Positions 18,112 to 26,619 are shown, counted from the first letter of the stretch. The stretch: 64,000 bases of DNA from Prescottella equi (GCF_020171745.1 NZ_JAIVAH010000012.1:232425-296424), one strand, 5' to 3'. The notes: generated by a model from the letters alone, not told the origin. Made by a program: numbers and translations.

Positions 18112-19086
18112 ATGACGATCAACGAGACACTCGCTCGCTACAGCGACTGGTCGTTCGAGTCGGCCTTCGCGATCTACGCGCTCGCGACGGTGCTGCTCAT
18201 CGCCCGGTACGCGTCGATGCGTGCCAAGGCGGTCCAGGACCGCGAACTCGTCGTGGCGGGCGCCTCCGGTGGCTCCGCGGACGCGCCGGAGCTCGTGCCG
18301 GGCCGGGTGGCCGAAACGCCCGGTAAGACGTGGTCCGAGAAGCTCGGCGGCATGGGCTACGCCCTGCTGGTGGTCGGTGCGGTGCTGCACGTCGCGTCGA
18401 TCGTGCTGCGCGGTTTCGCCACCGAGCGGTTCCCGCTCGGCAACATGTACGAGTTCGTGACGATGGCGTGCGCGGCGGCCGTCGTCGCCGGGCTCGTCGC
18501 ACTGCGCAAGACGGCCGACCTCTGGGCCTTCCTGCTGGTGCCGATCCTGATCCTGATGTTCCTCGCGGCGACCGTGCTCTACGCCGACGCGGCACCGGTG
18601 GTCCCGGCGCTGCGCTCGTTCTGGCTGCCGATCCACGTCACGATCATCAGCGTGAGCAGCGGCATCTTCATGGTCTCCGGTGTCGCGAGCATCCTGTTCC
18701 TCTACCGCATGAAGCACCCGGCAGGTGAGGAGGGCAACGGACCGTTCGGCAAGATCGCGGCGCGGCTGCCCAACGCCGAGACGCTCGATCGCCTCGCCTA
18801 CAAGTCGACGATCGTCGCGTTCCCGCTGTTCGGTGCCGGAATCATCCTCGGCGCGATCTGGGCCGAGGCGGCCTGGGGACGTTTCTGGGGCTGGGACCCC
18901 AAGGAGACGGTTTCGTTCATCGCGTGGGTCATCTACGCCGCGTACCTGCACGCGCGCGCCACGTCGGGTTGGCGCGACACCAAGGCTGCCTGGATCAACG
19001 TCGCCGGCTTCGTGGCGATGCTGTTCAACCTGTTCATCATCAACATGGTGGTCTCGGGTCTGCACTCCTATGCGGGTCTCACCTGA
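18112..19086 (+). CDS. ccsB: Cytochrome c biogenesis protein CcsB/CcsA (heme handler)
   Basis: Heme-handling subunit of the System II cytochrome c synthetase. 324 residues with about eight membrane helices. The tryptophan-rich WWD-type motif is clear: WGRFWGWDPKETVSFIAW near residue 255. Flanking histidines that bind heme are seen in KHP (about 202) and GLHSYAG at the C-terminus. ATG 18112 is preferred because AGGAG lies six bases upstream; ATG 18106 overlaps the resB stop and sits against that site. It is the last gene of the operon and is followed by a strong terminator. Confidence 0.93.
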   Translation: MTINETLARYSDWSFESAFAIYALATVLLIARYASMRAKAVQDRELVVAGASGGSADAPELVPGRVAETPGKTWSEKLGGMGYALLVVGAVLHVASIVLRGFATERFPLGNMYEFVTMACAAAVVAGLVALRKTADLWAFLLVPILILMFLAATVLYADAAPVVPALRSFWLPIHVTIISVSSGIFMVSGVASILFLYRMKHPAGEEGNGPFGKIAARLPNAETLDRLAYKSTIVAFPLFGAGIILGAIWAEAAWGRFWGWDPKETVSFIAWVIYAAYLHARATSGWRDTKAAWINVAGFVAMLFNLFIINMVVSGLHSYAGLT

Positions 19087-19123
19087 TCGTTCCCGCGTAA
19101 CGCGAAAACCCGGTACAACGCGA

Positions 19124-19163
19124 AAAGGAATCGGCCGCTGTGGATACAGCGGCCGATTCCTTT
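19124..19163. terminator. Bidirectional terminator
   Basis: Perfect 17-base arms (AAAGGAATCGGCCGCTG and its complement) around TGGATA, between the convergent ccsB and 19183 genes. CAACG and CGTTG flank it and can lengthen the stem. Confidence 0.85.
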
Positions 19164-19182
19164 CGTTGCGTTCTCGCGTGGC

Positions 19183-19416
19183 CTAGGCGTCCGGGTCGGT
19201 AGGGGTATCGCTACCGGGTCGGTCCGAGTGCCGGCGGTGGTTCTCGCGATCCACGCGCCACAGGAACTCGGGGTCGTCGTCGGGGCCGACAGCCCCGCCG
19301 CCCTTCCCTGTACCACGACCACCCCCGCGTGCCGCGGTGGTGGGAGTGGGCCCGAACGCCTTCCAGAACAGGACCGCAAGCGTCACCAGGCCGATGAGCG
19401 CCAGTAGGTAGATCAC
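19183..19416 (-). CDS. Small single-pass membrane protein
   Basis: Unrecognised 77-residue protein. One transmembrane helix (YLLALIGLVTLAVLFWKAFG, 3-22) is followed by a Gly-rich linker and an acidic/basic tail (DPEFLWRVDRENHRRHSD). The single-helix-plus-polar-tail design is common in actinobacterial accessory membrane proteins. It shares a terminator region with ccsB and lies 81 bases downstream of bldC on the same strand. Confidence 0.6.
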   Translation of the reverse strand: MIYLLALIGLVTLAVLFWKAFGPTPTTAARGGGRGTGKGGGAVGPDDDPEFLWRVDRENHRRHSDRPGSDTPTDPDA

Positions 19417-19497
19417 GGTGCACCTCCTGGTTACGAGGGTAGCCGCGTCCGGGTCTTCCCGGCATCCACCTGGAGTCCGATGTTCCGGACCCCGGGA

Positions 19498-19710
19498 CTA
19501 GCTGTGATGTGCCTCGGTGGTCAAGGACGAGAGGAGTGCCATCACCTCGGCCTCTCGGAACCTCCGGTGGCCTCCGGGGGTACGCAGCGATCCGAGCCGG
19601 CCGGCGTGCGCCCAACGGGTGACCGTCTTGGGGTCGACATGGAACAGTGCGGCGACCTGGCCCGGGGTCAGCAGGGCTTCCTTGGCGCCGTTGTAGGTGG
19701 GTGCGCTCAT
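19498..19710 (-). CDS. bldC: BldC-family MerR-like DNA-binding protein
   Basis: A 70-residue stand-alone helix-turn-helix protein without effector domain. The core LLTPGQVAALFHVDPKTVTR followed by GRLGSLRTPGGHRRF matches BldC, the Streptomyces developmental regulator that binds direct repeats cooperatively; in non-differentiating actinobacteria its role is less clear. ATG 19708-19710 is chosen because GGAGG lies four bases upstream and it gives family length. A longer frame to 19803 would add an unlikely Pro/Gly-rich leader. Confidence 0.88.
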   Translation of the reverse strand: MSAPTYNGAKEALLTPGQVAALFHVDPKTVTRWAHAGRLGSLRTPGGHRRFREAEVMALLSSLTTEAHHS

Positions 19711-20112
19711 CGATCCTCCAAGGTTCGGGGCCCACCAGGACGGTCGGCCGGGAGATTCGGGACCGGTTCGTTTGTCGACCGGCTTCGACATAGTGGCACT
19801 CAACCCCCCAGGTACTCGAACGATCTAAAGTTGGTAAAGCGGAGGTAATAGACAAATCGGACTACCCGGGCCGGTGTGTATCAACCGGGTCTCCGGAATC
19901 GGCAATCGCGGTACGAACCCCACGGACGGCCCCTATGGTGGCCCGTGTCTGCCTCGACGCGAAAGCGTCCGACCGGACATCCGGCAGGACACCGGAGCCG
20001 GGACGAGGTCGACCTTCGGGGGTGGAAGCGCGGGACGTCGGTGCCGGGCATCGCGTCTCACGGAACCGTCTGCAGCGGCTCGATGTCCGTACGAGCCGGG
20101 AGGGGGATGTGC
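19711..20112. other. Intergenic region between bldC and the twin peptide genes
   Basis: About 400 bases holding the divergent promoters of bldC and of the small ORF at 20113. I see no convincing gene: a forward frame stays open but has Arg/Pro/Ser-rich, non-family content. No strong hairpin is visible. Confidence 0.4.
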
Positions 20113-20316
20113 ATGATCGCGGAGAACCTCGGTCCGCTCCTCGGTACGAACATCATCGACAGCGTCTACTGGGCCTTCCAACAGGGAGCGACGTTCGGGA
20201 ACGCGATCATGACGGGGCTCACCAGCGGACTCGTCAACGTCGTCACGACGATCGGAACGCTCGAACTCGGCTCGACCTTCACCAACACAGTCCCGGTGGT
20301 GCCCCCGCCCGTGTGA
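20113..20316 (+). CDS. Small hydrophobic peptide A, paralogue of the next ORF
   Basis: Unrecognised 67-residue protein. It contains no Lys or Arg and only three acidic residues, has no classical signal peptide, and ends in VPVVPPPV. Its core AFQQGATFGNAIMTG (22-36) and LELGSTF (50-56) recur in the following ORF. ATG 20113 has a GGGAGGGGG ribosome site six bases upstream; ATG 20107 is too close. The lack of basic residues and amphipathic pattern recall the short channel-forming peptides (PorA/PorH type) of mycolic-acid bacteria, but I see no sequence match and offer that only as an idea. Confidence 0.6.
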   Translation: MIAENLGPLLGTNIIDSVYWAFQQGATFGNAIMTGLTSGLVNVVTTIGTLELGSTFTNTVPVVPPPV

Positions 20317-20360
20317 CGGACGTGAAGCGGTACCACTCGTGAGGAACGACGGAGGTACGT

Positions 20361-20558
20361 ATGATCACCGGATTCATCGGCCCCAACGCCGGCGCGACCG
20401 TCATCCAGGCCATCTACTCGGCCTTCCAGCAGGGTGCGACCATCGGCAACGCCGTGGTGACGGGAAACTGGGGCAACCTGATGGCGACCTTCGGCGTCTG
20501 GGAGTGGGGTTCGACGTTCAACAACCTCGGTCCGGGCGTCCTGCCGCTGGTCTTCTGA
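20361..20558 (+). CDS. Small hydrophobic peptide B, paralogue of the preceding ORF
   Basis: Unrecognised 65-residue protein with no Lys or Arg and one Glu. It shares the core IxxIYxAFQQGATIGNAVVTG pattern and WEWGSTFNN with the upstream peptide. GGAGG lies five bases before ATG 20361. It is 44 bases downstream of peptide A, so both are probably on one transcript. Conserved spacing, good ribosome sites and paralogy support that both are real genes despite their size. Confidence 0.62.
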   Translation: MITGFIGPNAGATVIQAIYSAFQQGATIGNAVVTGNWGNLMATFGVWEWGSTFNNLGPGVLPLVF

Positions 20559-20601
20559 GTGCGCCACTGTGTCGCGACCTGCGGATCGGTACCCTGGTCG
20601 T

Positions 20602-20955
20602 GTGAGTGAAGCAGCGCAGAACCGTCCTGATCAGGCCCGAGGCGACAGTGCACCGGCCGCCGGCACCGTGACGACCGGGACTCTGGTCCGCGACGTCGCC
20701 CTCTACTCGGTGGCCCGACTCGCCCTCGTCGTCCTCCTGGCGGTCGTGATCCTCTTCGGCGGCAAGGCGTTCGGCGTGGACGTGCCGCTGATCGTGGCCG
20801 CGCTCTTCGCGGTCCTCATCGCGCTGCCGCTGTCGCTGGTCCTGTTCGCGAAGCTCCGCAAGAAGGTGAACTTGGACATTGCGTCGGTGGACGCGCAGCG
20901 ACGGGCCGACAAGGCCGACCTGCACGCCAAGCTCCGGGGTGAGGATCGGCGGTGA
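20602..20955 (+). CDS. DUF4229 membrane protein
   Basis: A 117-residue protein with two transmembrane helices (about 34-52 and 57-77) and a basic cytoplasmic tail containing [20 protein letters not shown], typical of DUF4229. Function unknown; members usually sit near menaquinone or respiratory genes in Mycobacteriales, as here. GTG 20602 is the start. The stop overlaps the next gene by four bases (GTGA). Confidence 0.8.
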   Translation: MSEAAQNRPDQARGDSAPAAGTVTTGTLVRDVALYSVARLALVVLLAVVILFGGKAFGVDVPLIVAALFAVLIALPLSLVLFAKLRKKVNLDIASVDAQRRADKADLHAKLRGEDRR

Positions 20956-22046
20956 CGGCGGTCCTGGACCGTCGGGGTTCGCGGGCCTGGGTCGACAACG
21001 CCGTCCGTCTCATCGAGGCCGACGCGCAGCGCAGCGCCGACACCCACCTGCTGCGCTATCCGCTGCCGCCTGAGTGGAACGTCCAGCTGTATCTGAAGGA
21101 CGAGTCCACCCACATCACCGGCAGCCTCAAGCACCGCTTGGCGCGGTCGCTGTTCCTGTACTCGATCTGCAACGGCTGGGTCGGTGAGGACACCACGGTG
21201 ATCGAGGCCTCGTCCGGGTCGACGGCGGTCAGCGAGGCGTATTTCGCGAAGCTGCTCGGGCTGGATTTCGTCGCGGTTATGCCCGCGAGCACCAGCCCCG
21301 CCAAGATCGCCCTCATCGAGGCGCAGGGCGGACGCTGCCACTTCGTCGACGATCCGTCGACTATCTACGCGGAATCCCAGCGCCTGGCCGCCGAGACCGG
21401 CGGCCACTACATGGACCAGTTCACTCACGCGGAACGTGCGACCGACTGGCGCGGGAACAACAACATCGCCGAGAGCATCTTCACGCAGCTCCAGCAGGAG
21501 GACCATCCGATTCCGGAGTGGATCGTGGTCGGCGCCGGCACCGGGGGCACCGGAGCGACGATCGGGCGCTTCCTGCGGTATCGCAAGCTCGACACGGGGT
21601 TGTGTGTCGTGGACCCGGAGAATTCGGTGTTCTTCGACGCCTGGCGCAGCGGCGACTGCGCGACCGCCCCGACGTTCGAACGGGGCTCCCGGATCGAGGG
21701 GATCGGCCGGCCGCGGGTCGAGCCGTCGTTCATCGGCCAGGTGATCGACCGGATGGTGAAGGTGCCCGACGCCGGGTCCATCGCCGCGATGCGGCACGCC
21801 AGCGACGTGCTGGGGCGCAAGGTGGGAGGCTCGACCGGCACCAACCTGTGGGGAGCGTTCGGGCTCGTCGCCGAAATGCTCGGGCAGGGTCGTAGCGGCA
21901 GCGTCGTGACGCTGCTGTGCGACGGCGGTGAGCGGTACGCCGGAACCTACTTCGACGACGACTGGGTCGCGTCGGAGGGCATCGACCTGGCCGGCCCGGC
22001 CGCGGTGCTCGCCGAGTTCACCGCGACCGGGCGCTGGACGGCCTAG
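20952..22046 (+). CDS. PLP-dependent cysteine synthase-family enzyme, Cds1-like (L-cysteine desulfhydrase)
   Basis: A 364-residue fold-type II PLP enzyme. The PLP-lysine region is [14 protein letters not shown] (about 56-69). The Ser/Gly loop [20 protein letters not shown] and the phosphate-binding [15 protein letters not shown] follow. The sequence resembles Rv3684 (Cds1) of M. tuberculosis, which releases H2S from cysteine, more than biosynthetic CysK or CysM. It is coupled to the DUF4229 gene by GTGA overlap and converges with the GNAT gene with four bases of overlap. Reaction assigned by similarity only. Confidence 0.82.
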   Translation: MTAVLDRRGSRAWVDNAVRLIEADAQRSADTHLLRYPLPPEWNVQLYLKDESTHITGSLKHRLARSLFLYSICNGWVGEDTTVIEASSGSTAVSEAYFAKLLGLDFVAVMPASTSPAKIALIEAQGGRCHFVDDPSTIYAESQRLAAETGGHYMDQFTHAERATDWRGNNNIAESIFTQLQQEDHPIPEWIVVGAGTGGTGATIGRFLRYRKLDTGLCVVDPENSVFFDAWRSGDCATAPTFERGSRIEGIGRPRVEPSFIGQVIDRMVKVPDAGSIAAMRHASDVLGRKVGGSTGTNLWGAFGLVAEMLGQGRSGSVVTLLCDGGERYAGTYFDDDWVASEGIDLAGPAAVLAEFTATGRWTA

Positions 22047-22585
22047 TCGTCCTCGCCGTCCGTGAGGTCGGGCGCCTCGATCGGCACGTGGCGGGTCATC
22101 ACGACCCGCGGCCAGCGGTCGAGGCCGCGTTCGGCTTCGTGTTCGCGGATCGCCCGCAGTCCCGGCCCGAGATCCTCGTCGGCGACCACCGTGAACCCGA
22201 GGCGCGCGTAGTACGGCGCGTTCCACGGCACGTCCCGAAAGGTCGTGAGTGTCACCTCGGGAAGGCCGCGGTCCCGCGCCCACTGGTCGAGGTGGTCGAT
22301 CAGGGCCGCGCCGATGCCGCGTCGGGCATGGTCGGGGCGGACCGAGATCTGTTCGATGTGGGCGGTGCCGTCCACCACCTCGACGAGACAGAAGGCGGCC
22401 GGAGGCTGCTTGCGCTGCCCCCACACCCACACGCGGCCCTCGGCGAGATGCGCCTCGAACAGCTCGAGCGGAGGCGCGTCGTCGTCGGCGACGGCCTCCA
22501 TGCCGACGTCGCGGAAGGCTGCACCCGCGGCGACGTCGATCTCGGGGAGATACGCCAGGTCGGCGGGCTCGGCGAGTCGGATCAC
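22043..22585 (-). CDS. GNAT-family N-acetyltransferase
   Basis: A 180-residue GNAT enzyme. The acetyl-CoA loop reads [20 protein letters not shown] (about 82-101), preceded by the strand HIEQIS and followed by YYARLGF in motif B. The GTG start at 22583-22585 gives the standard IRLAEPADL opening. The stop is two bases from the next upstream gene on the same strand (22588), suggesting one transcript. Substrate unknown. Confidence 0.85.
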   Translation of the reverse strand: MIRLAEPADLAYLPEIDVAAGAAFRDVGMEAVADDDAPPLELFEAHLAEGRVWVWGQRKQPPAAFCLVEVVDGTAHIEQISVRPDHARRGIGAALIDHLDQWARDRGLPEVTLTTFRDVPWNAPYYARLGFTVVADEDLGPGLRAIREHEAERGLDRWPRVVMTRHVPIEAPDLTDGEDD

Positions 22586-22587
22586 TC

Positions 22588-22887
22588 TCAGCCCTTGGAG
22601 ACGACCTGCGAGGCGATCGCGGTGCCGGCCGCGACGACGCCGACGGACGGCCACGCGCCGATCTTCTTGGCGAGCGGGTGCGAGCCACCGAAGGCGCCGA
22701 CGTAGGTGCCGAGCAGAGCCGCGGCCCGACCCGGTCCGGAGCTCTTGGCCCAGCTGTAGGTGCAGACGCCGCCGACCGCCGCGAGCACCACGCCACCGAG
22801 CTGGCGGTTTCCGGTCTGCCGTGCGACGGCGTAGCCGCCGACGAGTCCGGCTGCGGCGAGGGCGGAGGTGGCGGTCTTGTTCAGCAT
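22588..22887 (-). CDS. Small conserved membrane protein
   Basis: A 99-residue Ala/Gly-rich protein with probable transmembrane segments near 8-24, 31-47 and 80-95. I recognise no domain. It is followed two bases later by the GNAT gene, so the two are likely co-transcribed from the 22888-23114 region. The ribosome site before ATG 22887 is weak. Confidence 0.6.
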   Translation of the reverse strand: MLNKTATSALAAAGLVGGYAVARQTGNRQLGGVVLAAVGGVCTYSWAKSSGPGRAAALLGTYVGAFGGSHPLAKKIGAWPSVGVVAAGTAIASQVVSKG

Positions 22888-23039
22888 CGTGAGGTACTCC
22901 CGTTCCGGTGTCGTGATCGTTCGATTCGAGGCTACGACAGCCCGCCGTCCGCGCCGTCGGCAGAACCCCGCGGGCGCTGTTTCTCGATAGCCGGGAAACG
23001 GTCTGCACACGCCGTCACCTGCGGTCGATCATTGGCCGA

Positions 23040-23078
23040 ATGTCACACGCGTTCAGTTCAACCGAACGCGTGTGACAT
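23040..23078. promoter_or_regulatory. 39-base near-perfect palindrome (candidate operator)
   Basis: Arms of 15 bases (ATGTCACACGCGTTC and its complement) plus an inner GTT/AAC pair flank a central C, with one mismatched pair. It lies between divergent genes, 36 bases before the SDR start and 152 bases from the minus-strand membrane gene. No T tract follows, so an operator is more likely than a terminator; a stable RNA hairpin in the SDR leader is possible. Confidence 0.55.
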
Positions 23079-23114
23079 CGGGCCAGGCGCCCACCCGCGA
23101 ATCGAGGAGGAACC

Positions 23115-23966
23115 GTGTCTTCAGAAGCCACCCAGCAAGCGAAGTCGCCCCGGCCGGCGTTCAACCCCGGCCCGCTGCTCGCGGGCAAGAAGGCGATCGT
23201 CACCGGTGGCGCGCACGGTATCGGCGCCGCGATCGCCCGGTCGTTCGCCGCCCACGGAGCCCAGGTCCTCGTCGCCGACATCGACGCCGACGCGGCGCGG
23301 GCGCTCGAGTTCGATTCGGCGGCCGGGGGAGCGATCGAGGTGCTCGCGTACGACGTCCTCGACGCCACGGTGCCCGCGCGGATCGTCGAATTCGCCCCGG
23401 ACGTCCTGGTGAACAACGCCGGTCACTTCCTGCGCCCGCCGCGTCCGTTCGCGGAGACCGAGCCCGAGTTCTGGTCGGAGATCGGCGGCATCAACCTCGA
23501 CCACGTCCTGCGGCTCACGCACGCGGTGCTGCCGGGGATGGCCGAGCGCGGCCGTGGCGGCTCGATCATCAACCTCACGACCGTCGAGGCGCATCGGGCG
23601 ATCCCGGGTCACTCGGTGTACGCGGCGTACAAGGCGGCCGTCACGCAGTTCAGCCGCAGCCTCGCGGTCGAGGTGGGGCGCATCGGTGTCCGGGTGAACG
23701 CGATCGCTCCCGACCTCATCGAGTCGGTGCAGGTGCCGTACACCGAGTGGCTCTCGGAGGAGGAGTGGGCCAAGTGGCCGACGTGGGCTCCGCTCGGCGG
23801 TCCGGGTCAGCCGGACGACGTCGCCGGCTCCGCGCTGTTCCTGGCGTCGGATCTGGGCCGCTACACGACCGGCACCACGGTGCACGTCGACGGCGGCACG
23901 TTCGCAGCCGGCGGCTGGTTCCCGAAGCCCGAGGGCGGCTGGACCAACCGGCCCCGCAACCCGTGA
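23115..23966 (+). CDS. Short-chain dehydrogenase/reductase
   Basis: A 283-residue NAD(P)-dependent oxidoreductase. The cofactor motif VTGGAHGIGAAIARSFAAHG lies at about 33-52, with NNAG near 104 and the catalytic YxxxK in SVYAAYKAAV (about 174-183). The catalytic Ser position reads Thr (NLTTVEAH), an allowed but less usual change. GTG 23115 has GAGGAGG upstream. It is followed 35 bases later by an F420-type oxidoreductase, so the pair probably acts in one catabolic route on an unknown hydroxylated or keto compound. Confidence 0.87.
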   Translation: MSSEATQQAKSPRPAFNPGPLLAGKKAIVTGGAHGIGAAIARSFAAHGAQVLVADIDADAARALEFDSAAGGAIEVLAYDVLDATVPARIVEFAPDVLVNNAGHFLRPPRPFAETEPEFWSEIGGINLDHVLRLTHAVLPGMAERGRGGSIINLTTVEAHRAIPGHSVYAAYKAAVTQFSRSLAVEVGRIGVRVNAIAPDLIESVQVPYTEWLSEEEWAKWPTWAPLGGPGQPDDVAGSALFLASDLGRYTTGTTVHVDGGTFAAGGWFPKPEGGWTNRPRNP

Positions 23967-24001
23967 TCGAAAACATGTCCCACTTTGCCGAAAGGTCGAT
24001 C

Positions 24002-24925
24002 GTGTCCATCGACAAGCCCACGCTGAGTATCAACGTCCCCAACTTCGGCCCGCTGCTCGCGCAGGACGACTACGGCCGCTTCGTGCAGTTCTGTGTCGCC
24101 GCGGACCGCGCCGGCATCGACCGCATCATGGTCACCGATCACGTGGTGATGGGCTCGGACACTTCGGGTTACACGTGGTCGGCATTCCCCACCGAGCCCG
24201 ACGCCGTGTGGCTCGAGCCGCTGACCATGCTGGCGCTGCTGGCCGGCAAGACCGAACGGGTGCGGCTGGGTACCGGCATCGTGATCGCGGCCCTGCGCGG
24301 TGGTGCGGTGCTCGCGAAGACGGCCGCGACGCTCGACCTTATCTCGGGCGGCCGTCTCGATCTGGGGGTCGGAACTGGTTGGCAGGCAAAGGAATACGAG
24401 GTCGCGGGGTTGGACTTCGCGAAGCGCGGTCCGCTGCTCGACGACGCCCTCGCAACCTGCCGGGCGCTGTGGTCGGGTGCCCCGGCGGCGGTGTCGACGC
24501 CGAGCCTGTCGTTCGACGACGCCTACTGCTCGCCCCGTCCGGCGCCGGGCCGCAGCATCCCGATCTGGGTGTCGGGTTCGCTGTCGAAGCCCGTCGTGCG
24601 CCGGGTGACGACGTGGGGCGACGGCTGGATCCCGATCATGGGCGCCACCGACGAGGACCTCGCGGCGGGTACGGCGCTGCTCCGCCGCAGTTTCGAGGAC
24701 GCCGGGCGTGATCCGCAGTCGCTGCAGGTCCGCGGTCGGCTCGTCGTGGAGCGCGCCGCGGACGGTTCGATCGACGTCTCCCGGACGATGGACGGCGCCG
24801 AGGCGCTGGTCGCGAGCGGCGCGACGGATCTGATGATGGCGGTCGCGGGGATCGACGCCGATCCGGACGTGACCGAGGCCGTCCTGCCGGAGCTGGTCGC
24901 GGCATTCCGGGCGCGTCTGCACTGA
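24002..24925 (+). CDS. LLM-class F420-dependent oxidoreductase
   Basis: A 307-residue luciferase-like TIM-barrel enzyme. Marks are VTDHVVMG (about 45-52), LLAGKTERVRLGTGIVIAAL (about 79-98), ISGGRLDLGVGTGWQAKEYE and PIWVSGS near 196. F420 use is inferred from the family and from the other F420-type protein at 5.9 kb; FMN is possible. GTG 24002 is preferred for length and has GAAAGG upstream; ATG 23975 would add nine residues. It is co-oriented and closely spaced with the SDR. Confidence 0.85.
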   Translation: MSIDKPTLSINVPNFGPLLAQDDYGRFVQFCVAADRAGIDRIMVTDHVVMGSDTSGYTWSAFPTEPDAVWLEPLTMLALLAGKTERVRLGTGIVIAALRGGAVLAKTAATLDLISGGRLDLGVGTGWQAKEYEVAGLDFAKRGPLLDDALATCRALWSGAPAAVSTPSLSFDDAYCSPRPAPGRSIPIWVSGSLSKPVVRRVTTWGDGWIPIMGATDEDLAAGTALLRRSFEDAGRDPQSLQVRGRLVVERAADGSIDVSRTMDGAEALVASGATDLMMAVAGIDADPDVTEAVLPELVAAFRARLH

Positions 24926-24939
24926 TCGCGTTCACCGGC

Positions 24940-24973
24940 GGTACACAACCTACGCAACCGTAGGTTGTGTACC
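24940..24973. promoter_or_regulatory. 34-base perfect palindrome (candidate operator or terminator)
   Basis: Perfect 15-base arms (GGTACACAACCTACG and complement) around CAAC. It lies 15 bases after the LLM-class gene and 42 bases before the acyltransferase start. No T tract follows. The TetR-like symmetric layout suggests an operator for the downstream gene. Confidence 0.5.
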
Positions 24974-25014
24974 GTGGTGGGTCAGGTGGGGGGCATCCGA
25001 ACGAGAGGCGTGCC

Positions 25015-25767
25015 ATGATCCGGCCAGAAGTGACGCTCGAGAACTACGAGGACGTCTACCGCTTCTACCTGGATCACCAGCAGAACCGGTTCCTCGCTCG
25101 GGCCGCGTATGCCGCGCTGGGCGCGCGCTTCCGGCCGCGGATCAGCTACGCCGACGGCGCCCGCTCCCAACTGCAGGAGTTGCTGCGCAGCGGAACCCGG
25201 CTGATCGTCGTCGCCAACCACCTCACCGATCGGGACCAGTACACGCTCGCGGCGACGGCTTGGCGCACGCCGCTGCGGCCGGTGATCGGACGAACCCGGG
25301 TGCTTGCGAAGGACGAACTGTTCGCCGGCCCGAGGATGCGCCGCGCGATCGACATGATGGGCTCGATCCCGGTGTTCCGCGGCAAGGACCACGGGCTGCG
25401 GGCCGTCGCCGACGCCGGCCGCGCGATGATGGACGTCTCGGCCGAACGCCTGCACCGCGGAGACGTTCTCGCGATCTTCCCCGAGGGCACGTGCAACGAC
25501 GGGGACCCGGCGCGTATCCAGCAGATCAACAGCGGCGTCGGGCACATCGCGGTGAAGGCGCGCAAGCTCGGATCCGAACCCGCGCTCCTCGCTCTGGGAA
25601 TCAGCTACCACCCGGACCGCCCCGCCGACGTCTTCGTCTCGTGCCCGGTCGTGGATCTCCCGACGACGCCCATGAACATCACCCGCACGGTTGCGGCCGA
25701 AATGCAGGCCGCGGTGGACGGGGCGATCGCCGCCGACGCGAGCGGTCAGCGGACGCCGTCGCGGTAG
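25015..25767 (+). CDS. PlsC-type 1-acylglycerol-3-phosphate acyltransferase
   Basis: A 250-residue glycerolipid acyltransferase. The catalytic HX4D motif is in VVANHLTDRDQYTL (about 64-77), and the substrate-binding EGT block is in AIFPEGTCNDGD (about 155-166). FRGKDHGLRAV lies between them. It makes phosphatidate or acylates a related lipid at the membrane. ATG 25015 is the start. Its 3' end overlaps the convergent 25746 gene by 22 bases. Confidence 0.85.
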   Translation: MIRPEVTLENYEDVYRFYLDHQQNRFLARAAYAALGARFRPRISYADGARSQLQELLRSGTRLIVVANHLTDRDQYTLAATAWRTPLRPVIGRTRVLAKDELFAGPRMRRAIDMMGSIPVFRGKDHGLRAVADAGRAMMDVSAERLHRGDVLAIFPEGTCNDGDPARIQQINSGVGHIAVKARKLGSEPALLALGISYHPDRPADVFVSCPVVDLPTTPMNITRTVAAEMQAAVDGAIAADASGQRTPSR

Positions 25768-26075
25768 GTCTCGACACAGCCGTCCGCGAAGCGCTTCCGG
25801 TCGAGTTCGCCCACCTGGATGACGCCGCCGCGGTACCAGATCTGCGTCGTCGCAGACAGTTCCGCGCCCTGGGTGCACCACTGGGCCAGATCGTGATCGC
25901 TGGGGTCGGCATGGTTGATCTGCTTGTACATGACGGCCTGGCTGGAGCCGTATTCTCGGCCTGCTCGCACGGAGGCGTCGTCCCCGACTGCCGTTCGGCC
26001 GGCCACCACGCCGACCACCAGCAGCAACACTCCCGCGCAGACGGCCATGAGCCAATTGGCGCGGCGCGCGGTCAT
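25746..26075 (-). CDS. Small membrane-anchored or secreted hypothetical protein
   Basis: A 109-residue protein of unknown function. The N-terminal helix ANWLMAVCAGVLLLVVGVVA (5-24) is a membrane anchor or uncleaved signal. The outer domain contains two Cys (AQWCTQG and ADGCVETY) likely to form a disulfide. ATG 26073-26075 gives a normal short n-region. It converges with the acyltransferase gene. Confidence 0.6.
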   Translation of the reverse strand: MTARRANWLMAVCAGVLLLVVGVVAGRTAVGDDASVRAGREYGSSQAVMYKQINHADPSDHDLAQWCTQGAELSATTQIWYRGGVIQVGELDRKRFADGCVETYRDGVR

Positions 26076-26214
26076 TGGGTGGATGTTAGTCGGGAATGGG
26101 TGGGATCTACGTGATTTCCCGTTCCCGGCATTGGTCACGTTTCGATGACGGTGCGTTCGGGGACGGCCGACGCGTTCGGCCGTCGCCCCGCCGTGGCCGT
26201 GGCAGGCTGTGGGA

Positions 26215-26568
26215 ATGGAGCAGACGATGCACGCCTTCTTCTCGGCACTCGACCGCCTCGTCGGCGGGGCGTCGCTGCACATCGACCGGCCCCGCGGCGG
26301 TGCGCATCCGCGGTTTCCCGAAGTGATCTATCCGGTCGACTACGGCTACCTCGAAGGCACGAGCGGGGGCGACGGTGAGGGCGTCGACGTGTTCCGGGGA
26401 ACCGCGTCCGGTGCCGGCATCGTCGGGATCGTCCTCACCGCCGACCTGACCAAACGTGATGTCGAGGTGAAGATCCTGCTCGACTGTTCGCCCGACGAGG
26501 TCGAGGCGATCGAGCATCTGCTGCACGAACGTCTCCGCCTGAACGCCAGCCTCGTCCGCCGGGAGTGA
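26215..26568 (+). CDS. Small inorganic pyrophosphatase-like protein
   Basis: A 117-residue protein resembling a shortened family I pyrophosphatase. YPVDYGYLEGTSGGDGEGVD (40-59) corresponds to the metal-binding NYG...DGDPxD region, with one Asp replaced by Glu; LTKRDVEVKILLD further on fits the next Asp/Lys block. Classical enzymes have about 160-175 residues, so catalysis here is uncertain. ATG 26215 is chosen over GTG 26209. Confidence 0.68.
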   Translation: MEQTMHAFFSALDRLVGGASLHIDRPRGGAHPRFPEVIYPVDYGYLEGTSGGDGEGVDVFRGTASGAGIVGIVLTADLTKRDVEVKILLDCSPDEVEAIEHLLHERLRLNASLVRRE

Positions 26569-26619
26569 CGGCGACTCCGCCGGTTCTCCGCGGCACGCGA
26601 TCCGTGCCAGCATGAGGGA

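Noticed and set aside
19876..20112. Upstream extension of peptide A to 146 residues
   Set aside because: The added part is Arg/Ser/Pro-rich; a strong ribosome site lies before ATG 20113, and the paralogue starts at the same point.
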